From a virus: a stretch of DNA of 42,278 bases. The translations under genes and the position numbers were made by a program. Below are positions 15,077 through 23,532 of this stretch, one piece after another. Every line of letters begins with the position of its first letter. Position 1 is the stretch's first letter. The notes under the pieces were generated by a model. The model did not search any database. It was given only the letters and a program-made list of their open reading frames with translations, and was not told the origin of the DNA. The stretch is taken from positions 1-42,278 of the IMG/VR virus record IMGVR_UViG_3300025849_003104; one strand, written 5' to 3'.

Positions 15077-15967
15077 TTAAGTTATTTTTTCTAACTCTTT
15101 CATAAAGTTAGATTCTGCCTGTTTTTTGAATTCTTCTCGTCTATCATACGCAGATATGTTGTTTAGATAATGAGAGTTGTTTCTATATTTGTAATTCTCA
15201 CATACAACAACATTTTTTAATTTAAATTGTTGAATATCTTCCTTACCTTCTCTCATTAGTTTTTCAGATGCAACCATTACGAAAGTATCTTCACATCCAT
15301 AATGTCCAAATGATTCTGGTATACCTATTCTTCTAAGTAACCTACCACTTATACAAGTGAACCAACCCCCTGCAAATTTAAATCGAGATTGTGGTGCCGG
15401 GTTTTCAACTCTTTCCATACCAACCTCACCCTTAATACCACTACATTCATATGGGTCTGCTATCTTCTGATATCCAACTTTTTGATTTATGTAATTTTCA
15501 TTTACCAAAACATCCCAAGTATTATCCCAAATTCTAACAAGCTCGGGTGTAATAATATTCATAGGAGTTGCATCAAAAGCAGGTTGTAATGCGTTTTCTA
15601 AATAAGAAAGAGTTCTTTCTTCAAATATAATATCAGTATCCAACCAAATAAAATATTGAGTTTGTTTATGATGTTCCAAACAAAATCTTCTATGAGATAC
15701 ACATCCCTTTATTTCATTAGAACTTCTAAATGTTTTAATACACCAATCAGTCATATTACTGAGTTTCATAAACTTTTCTTCAAAATATTTTTTTGGTAAG
15801 GAAGATTTAGACCAGTTAACCATATCATCTGAAGTACACATACATACATCTAATATCCATTCTTTAGATTTATCTATATAATATGATGCTCTTCTAAGTT
15901 GATTGAGTGTGTTTTCTAACTCATCTATTTCATAAGGTAAACAAAAAATTTGGATTACTATTTTCAT
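15077..15967 (-). CDS. GT-A-fold glycosyltransferase
   Basis: A 296-residue glycosyltransferase-like protein. A DXD motif sits in FIWLDTDIIFEE (about residue 110), typical of metal-dependent GT-A enzymes using nucleotide sugars. A later segment, FAGGWFTCISGRLLRRIGI then GHYGCEDTFV, resembles the acceptor-side ED motif region of galactosyltransferase-type enzymes. There is no signal or membrane segment, so it works in the cytoplasm. It is the last gene of the glycan operon; its start overlaps the preceding stop by 4 bases (ATGA). Sugar specificity unknown. Confidence 0.75.
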   Translation of the reverse strand: MKIVIQIFCLPYEIDELENTLNQLRRASYYIDKSKEWILDVCMCTSDDMVNWSKSSLPKKYFEEKFMKLSNMTDWCIKTFRSSNEIKGCVSHRRFCLEHHKQTQYFIWLDTDIIFEERTLSYLENALQPAFDATPMNIITPELVRIWDNTWDVLVNENYINQKVGYQKIADPYECSGIKGEVGMERVENPAPQSRFKFAGGWFTCISGRLLRRIGIPESFGHYGCEDTFVMVASEKLMREGKEDIQQFKLKNVVVCENYKYRNNSHYLNNISAYDRREEFKKQAESNFMKELEKIT

Positions 15968-16722
15968 TGGTATCTATTTTCTATTGTTTCATTTATCTTT
16001 TGGTCTCTATCATATTGATGTACGATTACATAATCATTTAAACTATGTATTTGTTTTCCAATTAGGTTTGGATTGTTCATAGTTCCTAATTGCAATGCCC
16101 AATTAGTTTCTAATCCTTCAATCTGTACAGAATCTTTTAGGTTGTTATTATGAATAATAAAATTAAATGAACTTTGGTCTGTATAATGTTCTGTATTACC
16201 AGATTGTGAAACTAAATAGTTTAGTAAAAGTAAATCCATTAGATAGGAGTACTTACCTGCAAGTACACCAACATTACAACTAAGCTTATCTTTAAAAATA
16301 TCTAAATAAGATTGACCATATCCTTCCAATATATTTTTAGTTCCCCATGCTTCATTTCCATAAGTAACATTTTCAGTTGATACTAATATATTTTTTGTTA
16401 AATTAGTTTCTAAATATTCAGATGGGTTTTTTTGAAATACAACATCTCTTACATCAGTTGTTATCATATATCTATATTCTCGACCAAGTTGTCTTAGAAT
16501 AGAGTATATTGTTATCAATCTGTGCATATGGATATGACCTTGTAATTGTGATTGGTAAACTTCCCATCCATTTTCTTTTAGCCAATCGATAGTTTCTTTG
16601 GTAATATCAAATACAGCCATTATTTTATCACCTTCGAATCCACTTTGATTTATGGATTCAACGTAATTGTGTAATTCTTTTTTAGTATAACGAGTTGATG
16701 CTGATATTATTAAATCTTTCAT
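15964..16722 (-). CDS. Glycosyltransferase-like protein, paralogue of 34343-35065
   Basis: A 252-residue GT-A-like protein. The N-terminus MKDLIISASTRYTKKELHNY and a DXR motif region (YMITTDVRDVVFQKNP, about residue 90) match those of the 34343-35065 protein (VLVTDSRDVYFHRNP), as does the C-terminal HQYDR. The DVRD motif probably substitutes for the classical DXD. The two genes are about 18 kb apart in separate glycan blocks, so they are dispersed paralogues. Probably adds a sugar in the same pathway; acceptor and donor unknown. Confidence 0.7.
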   Translation of the reverse strand: MKDLIISASTRYTKKELHNYVESINQSGFEGDKIMAVFDITKETIDWLKENGWEVYQSQLQGHIHMHRLITIYSILRQLGREYRYMITTDVRDVVFQKNPSEYLETNLTKNILVSTENVTYGNEAWGTKNILEGYGQSYLDIFKDKLSCNVGVLAGKYSYLMDLLLLNYLVSQSGNTEHYTDQSSFNFIIHNNNLKDSVQIEGLETNWALQLGTMNNPNLIGKQIHSLNDYVIVHQYDRDQKINETIENRYQ

Positions 16723-16725
16723 AAG

Positions 16726-17322
16726 TTAAAATTTGTAATTAAATATTTTAAAATCATCTTCAAATCTTTTATAAATGATTTCTTGAGTAGTATCATCATA
16801 ATATTCTCTGTAATGTTTATGATTTGATTTTCTTCTATGAGGTAATTTTATATGAGGAGAAATTCCTATTTCTTGTTGAAGTTCTTTCCAATCCGAGGTT
16901 AACTGTTCAAAGAATCCTATAAAATCAACTCCAAATTTTACCTCTTTAGGTCTTTTGGTATATTCTTGTTTGTTAACATCCCATTCCCAATCTTGTAATG
17001 ATAACCACGCAACTTGATTACCCGTTCCTTTTATATCGTAACCAAGTTCATCTAAATTTTTAACCCAGTCCTTAAAGGATATTTTAGAAATAATTGGGTC
17101 TTTCATATTTTGCACTCTATGATGGTATTGAGATACGATTTTATCATATGGATTTCTTATAAAAGAAAATTTATAAAACTGAGGTAATTGGATTATTTCA
17201 GAAAAATCTTTTAAAGTCATATGAGTAGATTGTTCATGAACCAACCCTAGTGCAGTTTCAATACTACTACCGGCAGTTTTGTTAATGTGAATAAATGCTA
17301 TTCTATAATATAAGTTTATCAT
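16726..17322 (-). CDS. Sulfotransferase-family protein (first of three adjacent)
   Basis: A 198-residue sulfotransferase-like protein. The 5'-phosphosulfate (PAPS) loop is FIHINKTAGSSIETAL (about residues 9-24) and the 3'-phosphate site is FSFIRNPYDKIVSQYHHRV (about 53-71), the layout of the Sulfotransfer_2 family that sulfates glycans. It is the most distinct of the three. There is no membrane anchor, so it must be cytoplasmic and depends on host PAPS. It overlaps the upstream sulfotransferase by 20 bases. Confidence 0.8.
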   Translation of the reverse strand: MINLYYRIAFIHINKTAGSSIETALGLVHEQSTHMTLKDFSEIIQLPQFYKFSFIRNPYDKIVSQYHHRVQNMKDPIISKISFKDWVKNLDELGYDIKGTGNQVAWLSLQDWEWDVNKQEYTKRPKEVKFGVDFIGFFEQLTSDWKELQQEIGISPHIKLPHRRKSNHKHYREYYDDTTQEIIYKRFEDDFKIFNYKF

Positions 17323-17974
17323 TAAATTCTTTTAAAACTTGTTTATATAACAAAATATCTTTTTTATTTCTTTCTTCAAATAAAGATAAAACTTCAGAAT
17401 CAAATTTATAATTATTATTTGTGTTTGGGTTTTTATTTTCAATTGATTTTGGTTTAAAATCAAATTTCAGTAATTTACCAAACGCTTTTAAAGAATCTGA
17501 AAAGTGTTCTTTTATAAATATAAAATCATATTTTTCTTTGATATCATCTAATGTTTCAATTCCCATATAATTAGACATATAGTTATCTGTCATATCACCC
17601 CAATGTGGTGTCTCCCATCCATCTGATATTGTTCCCTTGCATTGACCAAGATACCATTCATTAAAATCTAAACCTTGTCTAAAAAACTTATGACCATAAC
17701 AGTAGTGAGAATATAATCTATCTAATGGATTTCGAACTGAAGATATTCTTATTACTGGTAAGTTTTTATCAATTTCTTTATAAAAGTGTTTTTGATACTC
17801 ATCATTATTTAGAATATGATTTGTATTAATATTAAAAGGACCATATAGAAAGAAATTATCATAATTAGCATCATTTACTTTTAATCCTCTTGAGATAGCA
17901 TATTCAAATAAATGTTGTCTTATACTTTGAGTGGCACATTTTGCTGTTTTTATGAATAAAATATTAGTTTTCAT
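17303..17974 (-). CDS. Sulfotransferase-family protein (second of three)
   Basis: A 223-residue protein with a PAPS-type P-loop ILFIKTAKCATQSIRQHL at the N-terminus and a 3'-phosphate motif ISSVRNPLDRLYSHYCYGH (about residues 77-95). Similarity to the 17964-18638 protein (KCATTTL and SVRHPLKRFLSHY) suggests tandem duplication and divergence. It overlaps the neighbours by 11 and 20 bases, which implies co-translation. It likely sulfates a glycan made by the surrounding glycosyltransferases; the acceptor is unknown. Confidence 0.8.
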   Translation of the reverse strand: MKTNILFIKTAKCATQSIRQHLFEYAISRGLKVNDANYDNFFLYGPFNINTNHILNNDEYQKHFYKEIDKNLPVIRISSVRNPLDRLYSHYCYGHKFFRQGLDFNEWYLGQCKGTISDGWETPHWGDMTDNYMSNYMGIETLDDIKEKYDFIFIKEHFSDSLKAFGKLLKFDFKPKSIENKNPNTNNNYKFDSEVLSLFEERNKKDILLYKQVLKEFNDKLIL

Positions 17975-18638
17975 AACCGTAATTCTTAATTATAAAATCA
18001 AATAATTCATAATCAGATATATTACGAGATTCAAATAATTTCAAAAATTTATCAGTTATTTTTAAATTGTATTTAGTACTATTTTCTTTTAGGTCTACAT
18101 CTTCAATAGTATAACCACTAATTTTTTTAAACTTTTTATAAGTTTCTTGAATATTTTCTGTTAATGTAAAAAAATCATATTTTTCTAATACAAGATTACC
18201 ATCCCATTTAGTGTCATCACCAACACCAAGATATTTTGTTAGGTAATTATCCATAGTTCTAATAAAACTTTCAAAATGAGTATTGTCATAATTTTCTAAG
18301 TAAAAAGAAGAAACATCTTCACCATATTGTTTATATCTACCTTCTCTTAAATGATGTTTATAGTGTGATAAAAATCGTTTGAGAGGATGTCTTACAGAAC
18401 CTATTACTAATCTATCTTGAGATTTAACAACATCCCAATTTATATCACCTGAATAAAGATGTCCAAGATTCATATATTTTACTGGTGCCATAATGTTGTG
18501 TTCACCTTCAAGTGTTGTTTTTATATTACTGTATTTACAAAACTTTTCAAACTGAATTGCAAGAGTTGTGGTTGCACACTTAGGTGTACGAACCCATACA
18601 ATACCATTTGGAATTTTATTTACCATGTTTACCTTCAT
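17964..18638 (-). CDS. Sulfotransferase-family protein (third of three)
   Basis: A 224-residue protein with the PAPS loop GIVWVRTPKCATTTLAIQF (about residues 12-30) and the 3'-phosphate site LVIGSVRHPLKRFLSHYKHH (about 76-95). The frame has Met at 18638 and 18626; both overlap the previous gene's stop (by 23 or 11 bases), so the second is also possible. Closest relative in the window is the 17303-17974 protein. A cytoplasmic sulfotransferase acting on a phage- or host-encoded glycan is the natural reading. Confidence 0.8.
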   Translation of the reverse strand: MKVNMVNKIPNGIVWVRTPKCATTTLAIQFEKFCKYSNIKTTLEGEHNIMAPVKYMNLGHLYSGDINWDVVKSQDRLVIGSVRHPLKRFLSHYKHHLREGRYKQYGEDVSSFYLENYDNTHFESFIRTMDNYLTKYLGVGDDTKWDGNLVLEKYDFFTLTENIQETYKKFKKISGYTIEDVDLKENSTKYNLKITDKFLKLFESRNISDYELFDFIIKNYGYEN

Positions 18639-19356
18639 CTATATGTTTAAACAACCCTTCACCGTGAGCAACTTTATAGGTTTGTTTAGCCCACCATTTT
18701 GAAATATTACCTTCTAATGCAATACCCTCACCTGCGAACTTCTCTACTGTATTTAAATAGAACTCTTTTTTATATAAGGTTGGATTATTTGTCCAATTAC
18801 CATATCTTGAAGTTGTAGTAAAGTACTCACCTTCTTTTTGAATTAAATCAGAAAATGATTCATTTGGATTACACCAATGAACCGAATCTAATAAATGAGG
18901 AGATGTACACTCAATTTCTTCATCATAATAATCTAACTCTCTACCTTGATATTTGAATGAAAAGTGTGGATGACCTGGGTCTTTTCTGTGTCTATATCTA
19001 ACAGCACTAAATTCACCATCTAACAATTCTATTCCACTTTTTAGTCTATCGATAGTAGTTTGTTTATCTTCTATAAGTTTCCAATCATGTTCTAATACTA
19101 AAACATTATCAGTTTGTGCTTGTTCTGTTAATCTGATAAATCCTTGTCCTATCCCAATATTATTTTCTAAACCAATATAAGGAATACCAAAGTGATTTGC
19201 TATTTGTTTATCTTGTTCTGATACTTCTTGGAACAAGATACAAACATCATTTACTTGGTGTAGAAAGTTTCTTTCAAAATAAGTAGTCAAACTATTAACT
19301 AAAGTTTGTCCACTTTTCCACGAAAGAATACCTATACTGATTGGTAGTTTTTCCAT
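18616..19356 (-). CDS. GT2-like glycosyltransferase
   Basis: A 246-residue protein with GT-A nucleotide-sugar features: N-terminal strand LPISIGILSWKSGQTLVNSL, an ENNIGIGQGFIRL segment near residue 65, and an acidic metal-site equivalent VLVLEHDWKLIED (about residue 90) instead of a plain DXD. I associate this type with T4-like marine phages. It overlaps the upstream glycosyltransferase by 25 bases. Specificity unknown. Confidence 0.7.
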   Translation of the reverse strand: MEKLPISIGILSWKSGQTLVNSLTTYFERNFLHQVNDVCILFQEVSEQDKQIANHFGIPYIGLENNIGIGQGFIRLTEQAQTDNVLVLEHDWKLIEDKQTTIDRLKSGIELLDGEFSAVRYRHRKDPGHPHFSFKYQGRELDYYDEEIECTSPHLLDSVHWCNPNESFSDLIQKEGEYFTTTSRYGNWTNNPTLYKKEFYLNTVEKFAGEGIALEGNISKWWAKQTYKVAHGEGLFKHIDEGKHGK

Positions 19357-20216
19357 TTATCTATTATAAATTCTACTCTTTGTTTTTGTGTATGATTTTC
19401 TAAAACTTTTTTATAACCATTTTTAGCAATACGATTTCTTTCTGTATCATCTTCATTATATTTGTTCATCTTAGTAATACAATCAACCATATCATCATAG
19501 AAAATAATTTCATCACCTTCTTTAAATAGTTCGTGTAATTTTTTTGATTCATTTAATCTATCACATAAAACCATTTTACCACAAGCCATTCCTTCAAATA
19601 TTCTACGAGTAACCTCGCCAAATCTTGATTTCTGAATAACCATTAATCCTTTATTTAAAAACTCAGTATGTTCTTTTGAATTAAACCCATTCTGATTTCC
19701 AATAGTACCACCACCATGTTGAGTTAACATATCTAAAAATTCAGAACCACCAATACCTCTCGAAGTTACTGCAACATATTCTGATTCTCTGTCCATAGGA
19801 TACTGAACTCGTGTATCTGCAAAATGTGTCCACCAATACGCATCTCTACCTCTTTTCTTATATTCTTCAGTTGAATCTGAATCGGGTGAAAGAGTTATAT
19901 GAAACCTTTCTGATTTAGGAAAGTTTCTATCAAAATTTTGTGGGTCATCTCCACTTTCTTGTACCCAAAATGCATCAAGTAAATTCTTATCTAATAATGG
20001 TGAATCAAATCTACCCCAATCCATAAACAAAACAATATCTGTTTGTGGTTTGGAATCTAACCAAGTTTTGATATCCCTATCATGATATTGACCTGTTTTA
20101 TTTGAACCAATAGATACAAACTCTATATCCCATCCTTGAGATTGAAATTCTTTAGCAACAGATAATGGTGTTGACCACTCTTCTTGTTCATATGCGTATA
20201 TAAATGTTATTTTCAT
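19332..20216 (-). CDS. CgeB/GT4-like glycosyltransferase
   Basis: About 294 residues from ATG 20216, chosen over a more upstream ATG at 20246 because it makes the usual ATGA overlap with the preceding stop. The protein has a GT-B layout: an N-terminal Rossmann strand (MKITFIYAYEQEEWSTPLSV), and a C-terminal donor-site segment SRFGEVTRRIFEGMACGKMV with the E-x7-like Glu pattern of CgeB/GT4 enzymes. No signal peptide. It belongs to the glycan operon and follows the UDP-sugar dehydrogenase; donor and acceptor cannot be named. Confidence 0.75.
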   Translation of the reverse strand: MKITFIYAYEQEEWSTPLSVAKEFQSQGWDIEFVSIGSNKTGQYHDRDIKTWLDSKPQTDIVLFMDWGRFDSPLLDKNLLDAFWVQESGDDPQNFDRNFPKSERFHITLSPDSDSTEEYKKRGRDAYWWTHFADTRVQYPMDRESEYVAVTSRGIGGSEFLDMLTQHGGGTIGNQNGFNSKEHTEFLNKGLMVIQKSRFGEVTRRIFEGMACGKMVLCDRLNESKKLHELFKEGDEIIFYDDMVDCITKMNKYNEDDTERNRIAKNGYKKVLENHTQKQRVEFIIDKWKNYQSV

Positions 20217-21055
20217 GATACAGCTCTTCCTTTCATTTGTTCCCAATCTCTAAATTTTCTAACTTCATCATTAGTATTTGAAGTTGCCATTAATACATTG
20301 TTTATAGTACCCAATTCAACTGTTAAATGAAGTAATGCTGCTAAATCTTTGGGGAAACAATGTCCACCAAATCCGAAATCTCCATCATGACCAGGTACAC
20401 CCCAATGAGATTTTCCTAATCTATCATCAAGAGTTGCATATTCTACAACTTTATCATAATCAATATTTAATTTATCACACAACTGATAAATCTCGTTTGC
20501 AAATGATACTTTAGTTGAAAGAAAAGTATTTGTTAAATACTTTACCATTTCTGCATGAGTAGAATCAGTTTTAATAATATGTGCATTTGGAAATACCTTC
20601 GAGAATAACTGTTTTAAGTCAGTAGTTGCAGGTCTTGGTCCTCCTAAGATAATACGATTTTGATTTTCATAATCTTCTACTGCATTTCTTTCTGTAAGAA
20701 ATTCTGGATTAAAAACTATTTGTAAATTTTTATATTTTCCATTCCATTTCTCTGTTGTACCTGGTGAAATTGTTGATTTGATTACAATAGTTCTTTTACT
20801 TACACCAAATTCATAATCATCTGTAATCAATTGGATTGCATCTAACACACTTTCTAATATAGAAGTATCACATCTACCATCTGATTTCATTGGAGTTGGT
20901 AAACACAAAAATATGGTATCACATAAATGAACCATATTATCTAGTGTTGATGTTGATTTAGTATCATCTTTATCATGAGTAAGAACATCATAATAGTTCT
21001 TAAATTTCTGATAAACTGCATTACCAACAAATCCCTGTCCTACTATTCCTATCAT
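20213..21055 (-). CDS. UDP-glucose/GDP-mannose dehydrogenase family, short form
   Basis: A 280-residue NAD-dependent sugar-nucleotide 6-dehydrogenase. Seen: Rossmann motif GIVGQGFVG at the N-terminus, CLPTPMKSDGRCD (about 55), KSTISPGTTEKW (about 97), NPEFLTERNAVEDY (about 118), and the catalytic-Cys motif GFGGHCFPKDLAAL (about 225). Full enzymes are near 400-450 residues; this one stops after the central helix region and lacks the C-terminal UDP-binding domain. Truncated forms of this kind occur in T4-like marine phages. The expected product is a UDP-hexuronate used with the adjacent epimerase. Confidence 0.8.
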   Translation of the reverse strand: MIGIVGQGFVGNAVYQKFKNYYDVLTHDKDDTKSTSTLDNMVHLCDTIFLCLPTPMKSDGRCDTSILESVLDAIQLITDDYEFGVSKRTIVIKSTISPGTTEKWNGKYKNLQIVFNPEFLTERNAVEDYENQNRIILGGPRPATTDLKQLFSKVFPNAHIIKTDSTHAEMVKYLTNTFLSTKVSFANEIYQLCDKLNIDYDKVVEYATLDDRLGKSHWGVPGHDGDFGFGGHCFPKDLAALLHLTVELGTINNVLMATSNTNDEVRKFRDWEQMKGRAVS

Positions 21056-21903
21056 AGTGATTGAATATATTCTCTTAATCTATCTTCTGGTTTCCAATCT
21101 AATCTATCTAACGTATCATTATTTTCTCTTAGAGTTTTACGATAGTTACCTTTTTGGTCTGGTAAATAAAGTGATTCAATTTGTGAAAACTTTTCTTTGA
21201 ACATTCCAAACATTTCATTGATTGAGTAGTTTACACCACAACCAAGTTCCCATGCATCTTCATGTTTTTCATTGGAAGTACCAATTTTATAAAGACCATC
21301 TACAATATCTATAACATGAGTAAAATCTCTTCTCTGTTCTCCATCTCCGATGATTGTAATTTTTTCACCATCTCTAACTTGTCTCCTCCATATACCAATT
21401 ACTGCTGCCCAATCACCTTCGATGATTTCATCGGGTCCATATACATTATAGAATCTACAAATCTCAGCATCGATACCATAAGTTTGTCTGTATAGTTTGA
21501 AAATCTCTTCACCCATGTGTTTGAATGCTGCGTATGGTGATTGGAATGGGTCATGCCATCTTGAAGATGAACCAGCGTAAACTACTTTTACATCGTTTAA
21601 TCTTGCCCATTCTGCTACAACTTGTGAACCTTGTGCATTTACTCTAAAACATTCTGTTGGGTCCTCGAATGAAGGTTGTATTCTACTTAGTGCTGCTAAG
21701 TGATATACCAAATTAAAATCTTCACCTTTCCAATACATAAGTGAATCAATATCACCCATTATATATGTTGCACCATCTACATGGTTATCTTCGGTACCTG
21801 TTTCGTAATCATCTAATGATACTACTTCATGACCTTCTTGTAATAATCTTTTAATGAGGTTAGTTCCTATAAAACCAGCTCCTCCAGTTACTAATATTTT
21901 CAT
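21052..21903 (-). CDS. NAD-dependent sugar epimerase/dehydratase (extended SDR)
   Basis: A 283-residue extended short-chain dehydrogenase. The NAD motif is VTGGAGFIGTNLI (residues about 5-17), the active-site region has YAGSSSRW (about 105) and the catalytic pair is Y-x3-K in SPYAAFKHMGEEIF (about 118). A substrate segment FYNVYGPDEI follows. This is the UDP-galactose/UDP-glucuronate 4-epimerase type. It overlaps the dehydrogenase gene by 4 bases, so the two probably act in sequence on one nucleotide sugar; a decarboxylase or dehydratase variant is not excluded. Confidence 0.85.
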   Translation of the reverse strand: MKILVTGGAGFIGTNLIKRLLQEGHEVVSLDDYETGTEDNHVDGATYIMGDIDSLMYWKGEDFNLVYHLAALSRIQPSFEDPTECFRVNAQGSQVVAEWARLNDVKVVYAGSSSRWHDPFQSPYAAFKHMGEEIFKLYRQTYGIDAEICRFYNVYGPDEIIEGDWAAVIGIWRRQVRDGEKITIIGDGEQRRDFTHVIDIVDGLYKIGTSNEKHEDAWELGCGVNYSINEMFGMFKEKFSQIESLYLPDQKGNYRKTLRENNDTLDRLDWKPEDRLREYIQSL

Positions 21904-22106
21904 AGTTGTTGCTTTCCATATTTTATTTTATTCCATATTCTTTCAAAAAAATAATACACAATGAAACCTGTGATGTTCATATAAAGTGCATTTAAAAAGT
22001 TGTTATCTGTTACGTTAACAGTTAATACTAAGAAGGAGTTTAGTATTGCTACTATCCTCCAACTGAAAGTTTTTAATATTGTTCTTTTTTTAGTTTCAAC
22101 AAACAT
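21900..22106 (-). CDS. DUF2061-like small membrane protein
   Basis: A 68-residue protein with the DUF2061 pattern: RTILKTFSWRIVAILNSF at the N-terminus, then a first membrane helix, a polar turn and a second helix ending FFERIWNKIKYG. DUF2061 proteins often sit near sulfur-assimilation or polysaccharide genes in bacteria, which fits the three sulfotransferases downstream, though that is association only. It is bounded by a 4-base overlap with the epimerase and a 1-base overlap with groES. Confidence 0.8.
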   Translation of the reverse strand: MFVETKKRTILKTFSWRIVAILNSFLVLTVNVTDNNFLNALYMNITGFIVYYFFERIWNKIKYGKQQL

Positions 22107-22408
22107 TACTCAGTTAATATTCCTATAAGTTGATGTTCGTTAAATAGAAGATATTTTTCATCACCTATTTTAATTTCATTTGTACCTTGTCCTTTTTCAT
22201 ACATTACAATATCTCCTCTATTTACAGTCATTGGTATTCTATCACCATTTTGTGAAAAGATACCTGTACCAACTTCTATAACTTCACCATTTACTTTTTG
22301 GTTCTGTGTCATTGATTCCGATATAATGATTCCACTCTTTGTTTTTGATTCCTCTTTTTTAATTGGTTTTACTAGGACTCTATCTCCCAATGGTTTAAAT
22401 TGTGTCAT
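22106..22408 (-). CDS. groES: GroES-like co-chaperonin
   Basis: A 100-residue GroES homologue: PLGDRVLVKPIKKEESKTKS at the N-terminus, a mobile-loop region with GIIISESMTQ, GEVIEVGTG, and the terminal strand KYLLFNEHQLIGILTE. In T4 the analogous gp31 replaces host GroES so that GroEL can fold the capsid protein; other phages carry a true GroES, as here. Its place within a glycan operon is unusual. It overlaps the GT2 gene upstream by 14 bases and has no visible Shine-Dalgarno. Confidence 0.92.
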   Translation of the reverse strand: MTQFKPLGDRVLVKPIKKEESKTKSGIIISESMTQNQKVNGEVIEVGTGIFSQNGDRIPMTVNRGDIVMYEKGQGTNEIKIGDEKYLLFNEHQLIGILTE

Positions 22409-23015
22409 AAAATTGATTTTGTTGTTCTTGTCTATCTATTTGTTTTGGATGATACAATGCCCAATGTTCTTCTGCTGGGAAGTTTGAGAATGTATCATAT
22501 CCTGTAATCTTTTCGTGTACTTTATTCATCCAAGATACATCTTCTGTATTCTTGTAAATTCTTGTTTGATAATCAGGCCAGTTTACCCATCCTTTTTCAT
22601 TTACATTCCATCTCCATTTCTGAATGTGTTCTTGAGTTAATCCATTTACAGTATTTACTCTTGGTACAAAAATGATATCGACTGGATTTGATTCTAATAC
22701 TTCTGGTAGATATGCAATCATAACTTCATGTGGAATCTCATCTGCATCTATCTGAAAGATGTAATCACCTTTACAATTTGCTTTAAGATTATTCTTATAT
22801 GATGCAAAATCTTTGTTGAGAGGGAATCCTACAACAGTATATCCATGGATTTTTTGTTTTATTTTAAGGAATTCTAAAACCTCATCAGTAACCCCATCTT
22901 CATCATATTGAATTACGATTTCATCTTCTTCTCTAATTTTGTTGTTTAGAAAATCTAATAACTTCATTAGTTCTTCTAACTCATTATGTACTGTTATTGC
23001 GTAACTAATCTTCAT
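22395..23015 (-). CDS. GT2-family glycosyltransferase
   Basis: A 206-residue GT2 enzyme: start MKISYAITVHNELEELMKLL, donor-site Asp in IVIQYDEDG, the DXD motif in YIFQIDADEIP (about residue 85-95), and the acceptor-side segment WRWNVNEKGWVNWPDYQTRI followed by KVHEKITG, as in LPS-core-type GT2 proteins. Cytoplasmic, no membrane anchor. It overlaps the neighbouring genes by 11 and 14 bases. The sugar is not identifiable. Confidence 0.8.
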   Translation of the reverse strand: MKISYAITVHNELEELMKLLDFLNNKIREEDEIVIQYDEDGVTDEVLEFLKIKQKIHGYTVVGFPLNKDFASYKNNLKANCKGDYIFQIDADEIPHEVMIAYLPEVLESNPVDIIFVPRVNTVNGLTQEHIQKWRWNVNEKGWVNWPDYQTRIYKNTEDVSWMNKVHEKITGYDTFSNFPAEEHWALYHPKQIDRQEQQNQFYDTI

Positions 23016-23529
23016 TCGTATCTTCGTTTATTTCATCTTGAATTATTTCTCTACGAGTTGATGTAGTACCAGATTCATTAAATAATCGTTTAAGTACATC
23101 TTCTTCGAATCGAATCTCATATACATTTACAATACTATCAAGAATATAAGTTCTGTAATTTGAAAGAGAACGAGAATATAATTTAGAATTATTCTTAACA
23201 TATGATTCAAATAAAGAACTACCATCTTTAGAGAACCTTTTTAATAAAAGTTCTAATGCTTGGTCTGAACCTATTGGAATTCTTTTATCTCTAAGTTTAC
23301 CAATAAAATTAGTAAAATCAATAGGTCTAATTGGGTTAAGTTTAATTGCATGAACTTTATTAGCAACAATACCAATTACAAAGATATATCGTGCATCTTC
23401 TCCACTTCTAGTTGCAGGTTGTCCACCACGATAAGTTGTTATACGATAAATATTTCTTGGTCTTATCTGAGAACGAGGTACTCTCTTTTCTGGTCTTAAA
23501 AATGCTTTATATTGTCTTGTGAAAGCCAT
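23005..23529 (-). CDS. Hypothetical basic protein between glycosyltransferases
   Basis: A 174-residue protein I cannot assign. The N-terminal half is basic with a strand-rich segment (YRITTYRGGQPATRSGEDAR then YIFVIGIVANKVHAIKLNPI), and the C-terminal half is helical with an acidic tail. There is no signal peptide or membrane segment. The segment from a compact beta pair to NPIRP suggests a small SH3-like or OB-like fold, but that is a guess. Translation is closely linked to the flanking glycosyltransferase genes. Confidence 0.6.
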   Translation of the reverse strand: MAFTRQYKAFLRPEKRVPRSQIRPRNIYRITTYRGGQPATRSGEDARYIFVIGIVANKVHAIKLNPIRPIDFTNFIGKLRDKRIPIGSDQALELLLKRFSKDGSSLFESYVKNNSKLYSRSLSNYRTYILDSIVNVYEIRFEEDVLKRLFNESGTTSTRREIIQDEINEDTNED

Positions 23530-23532
23530 TCA

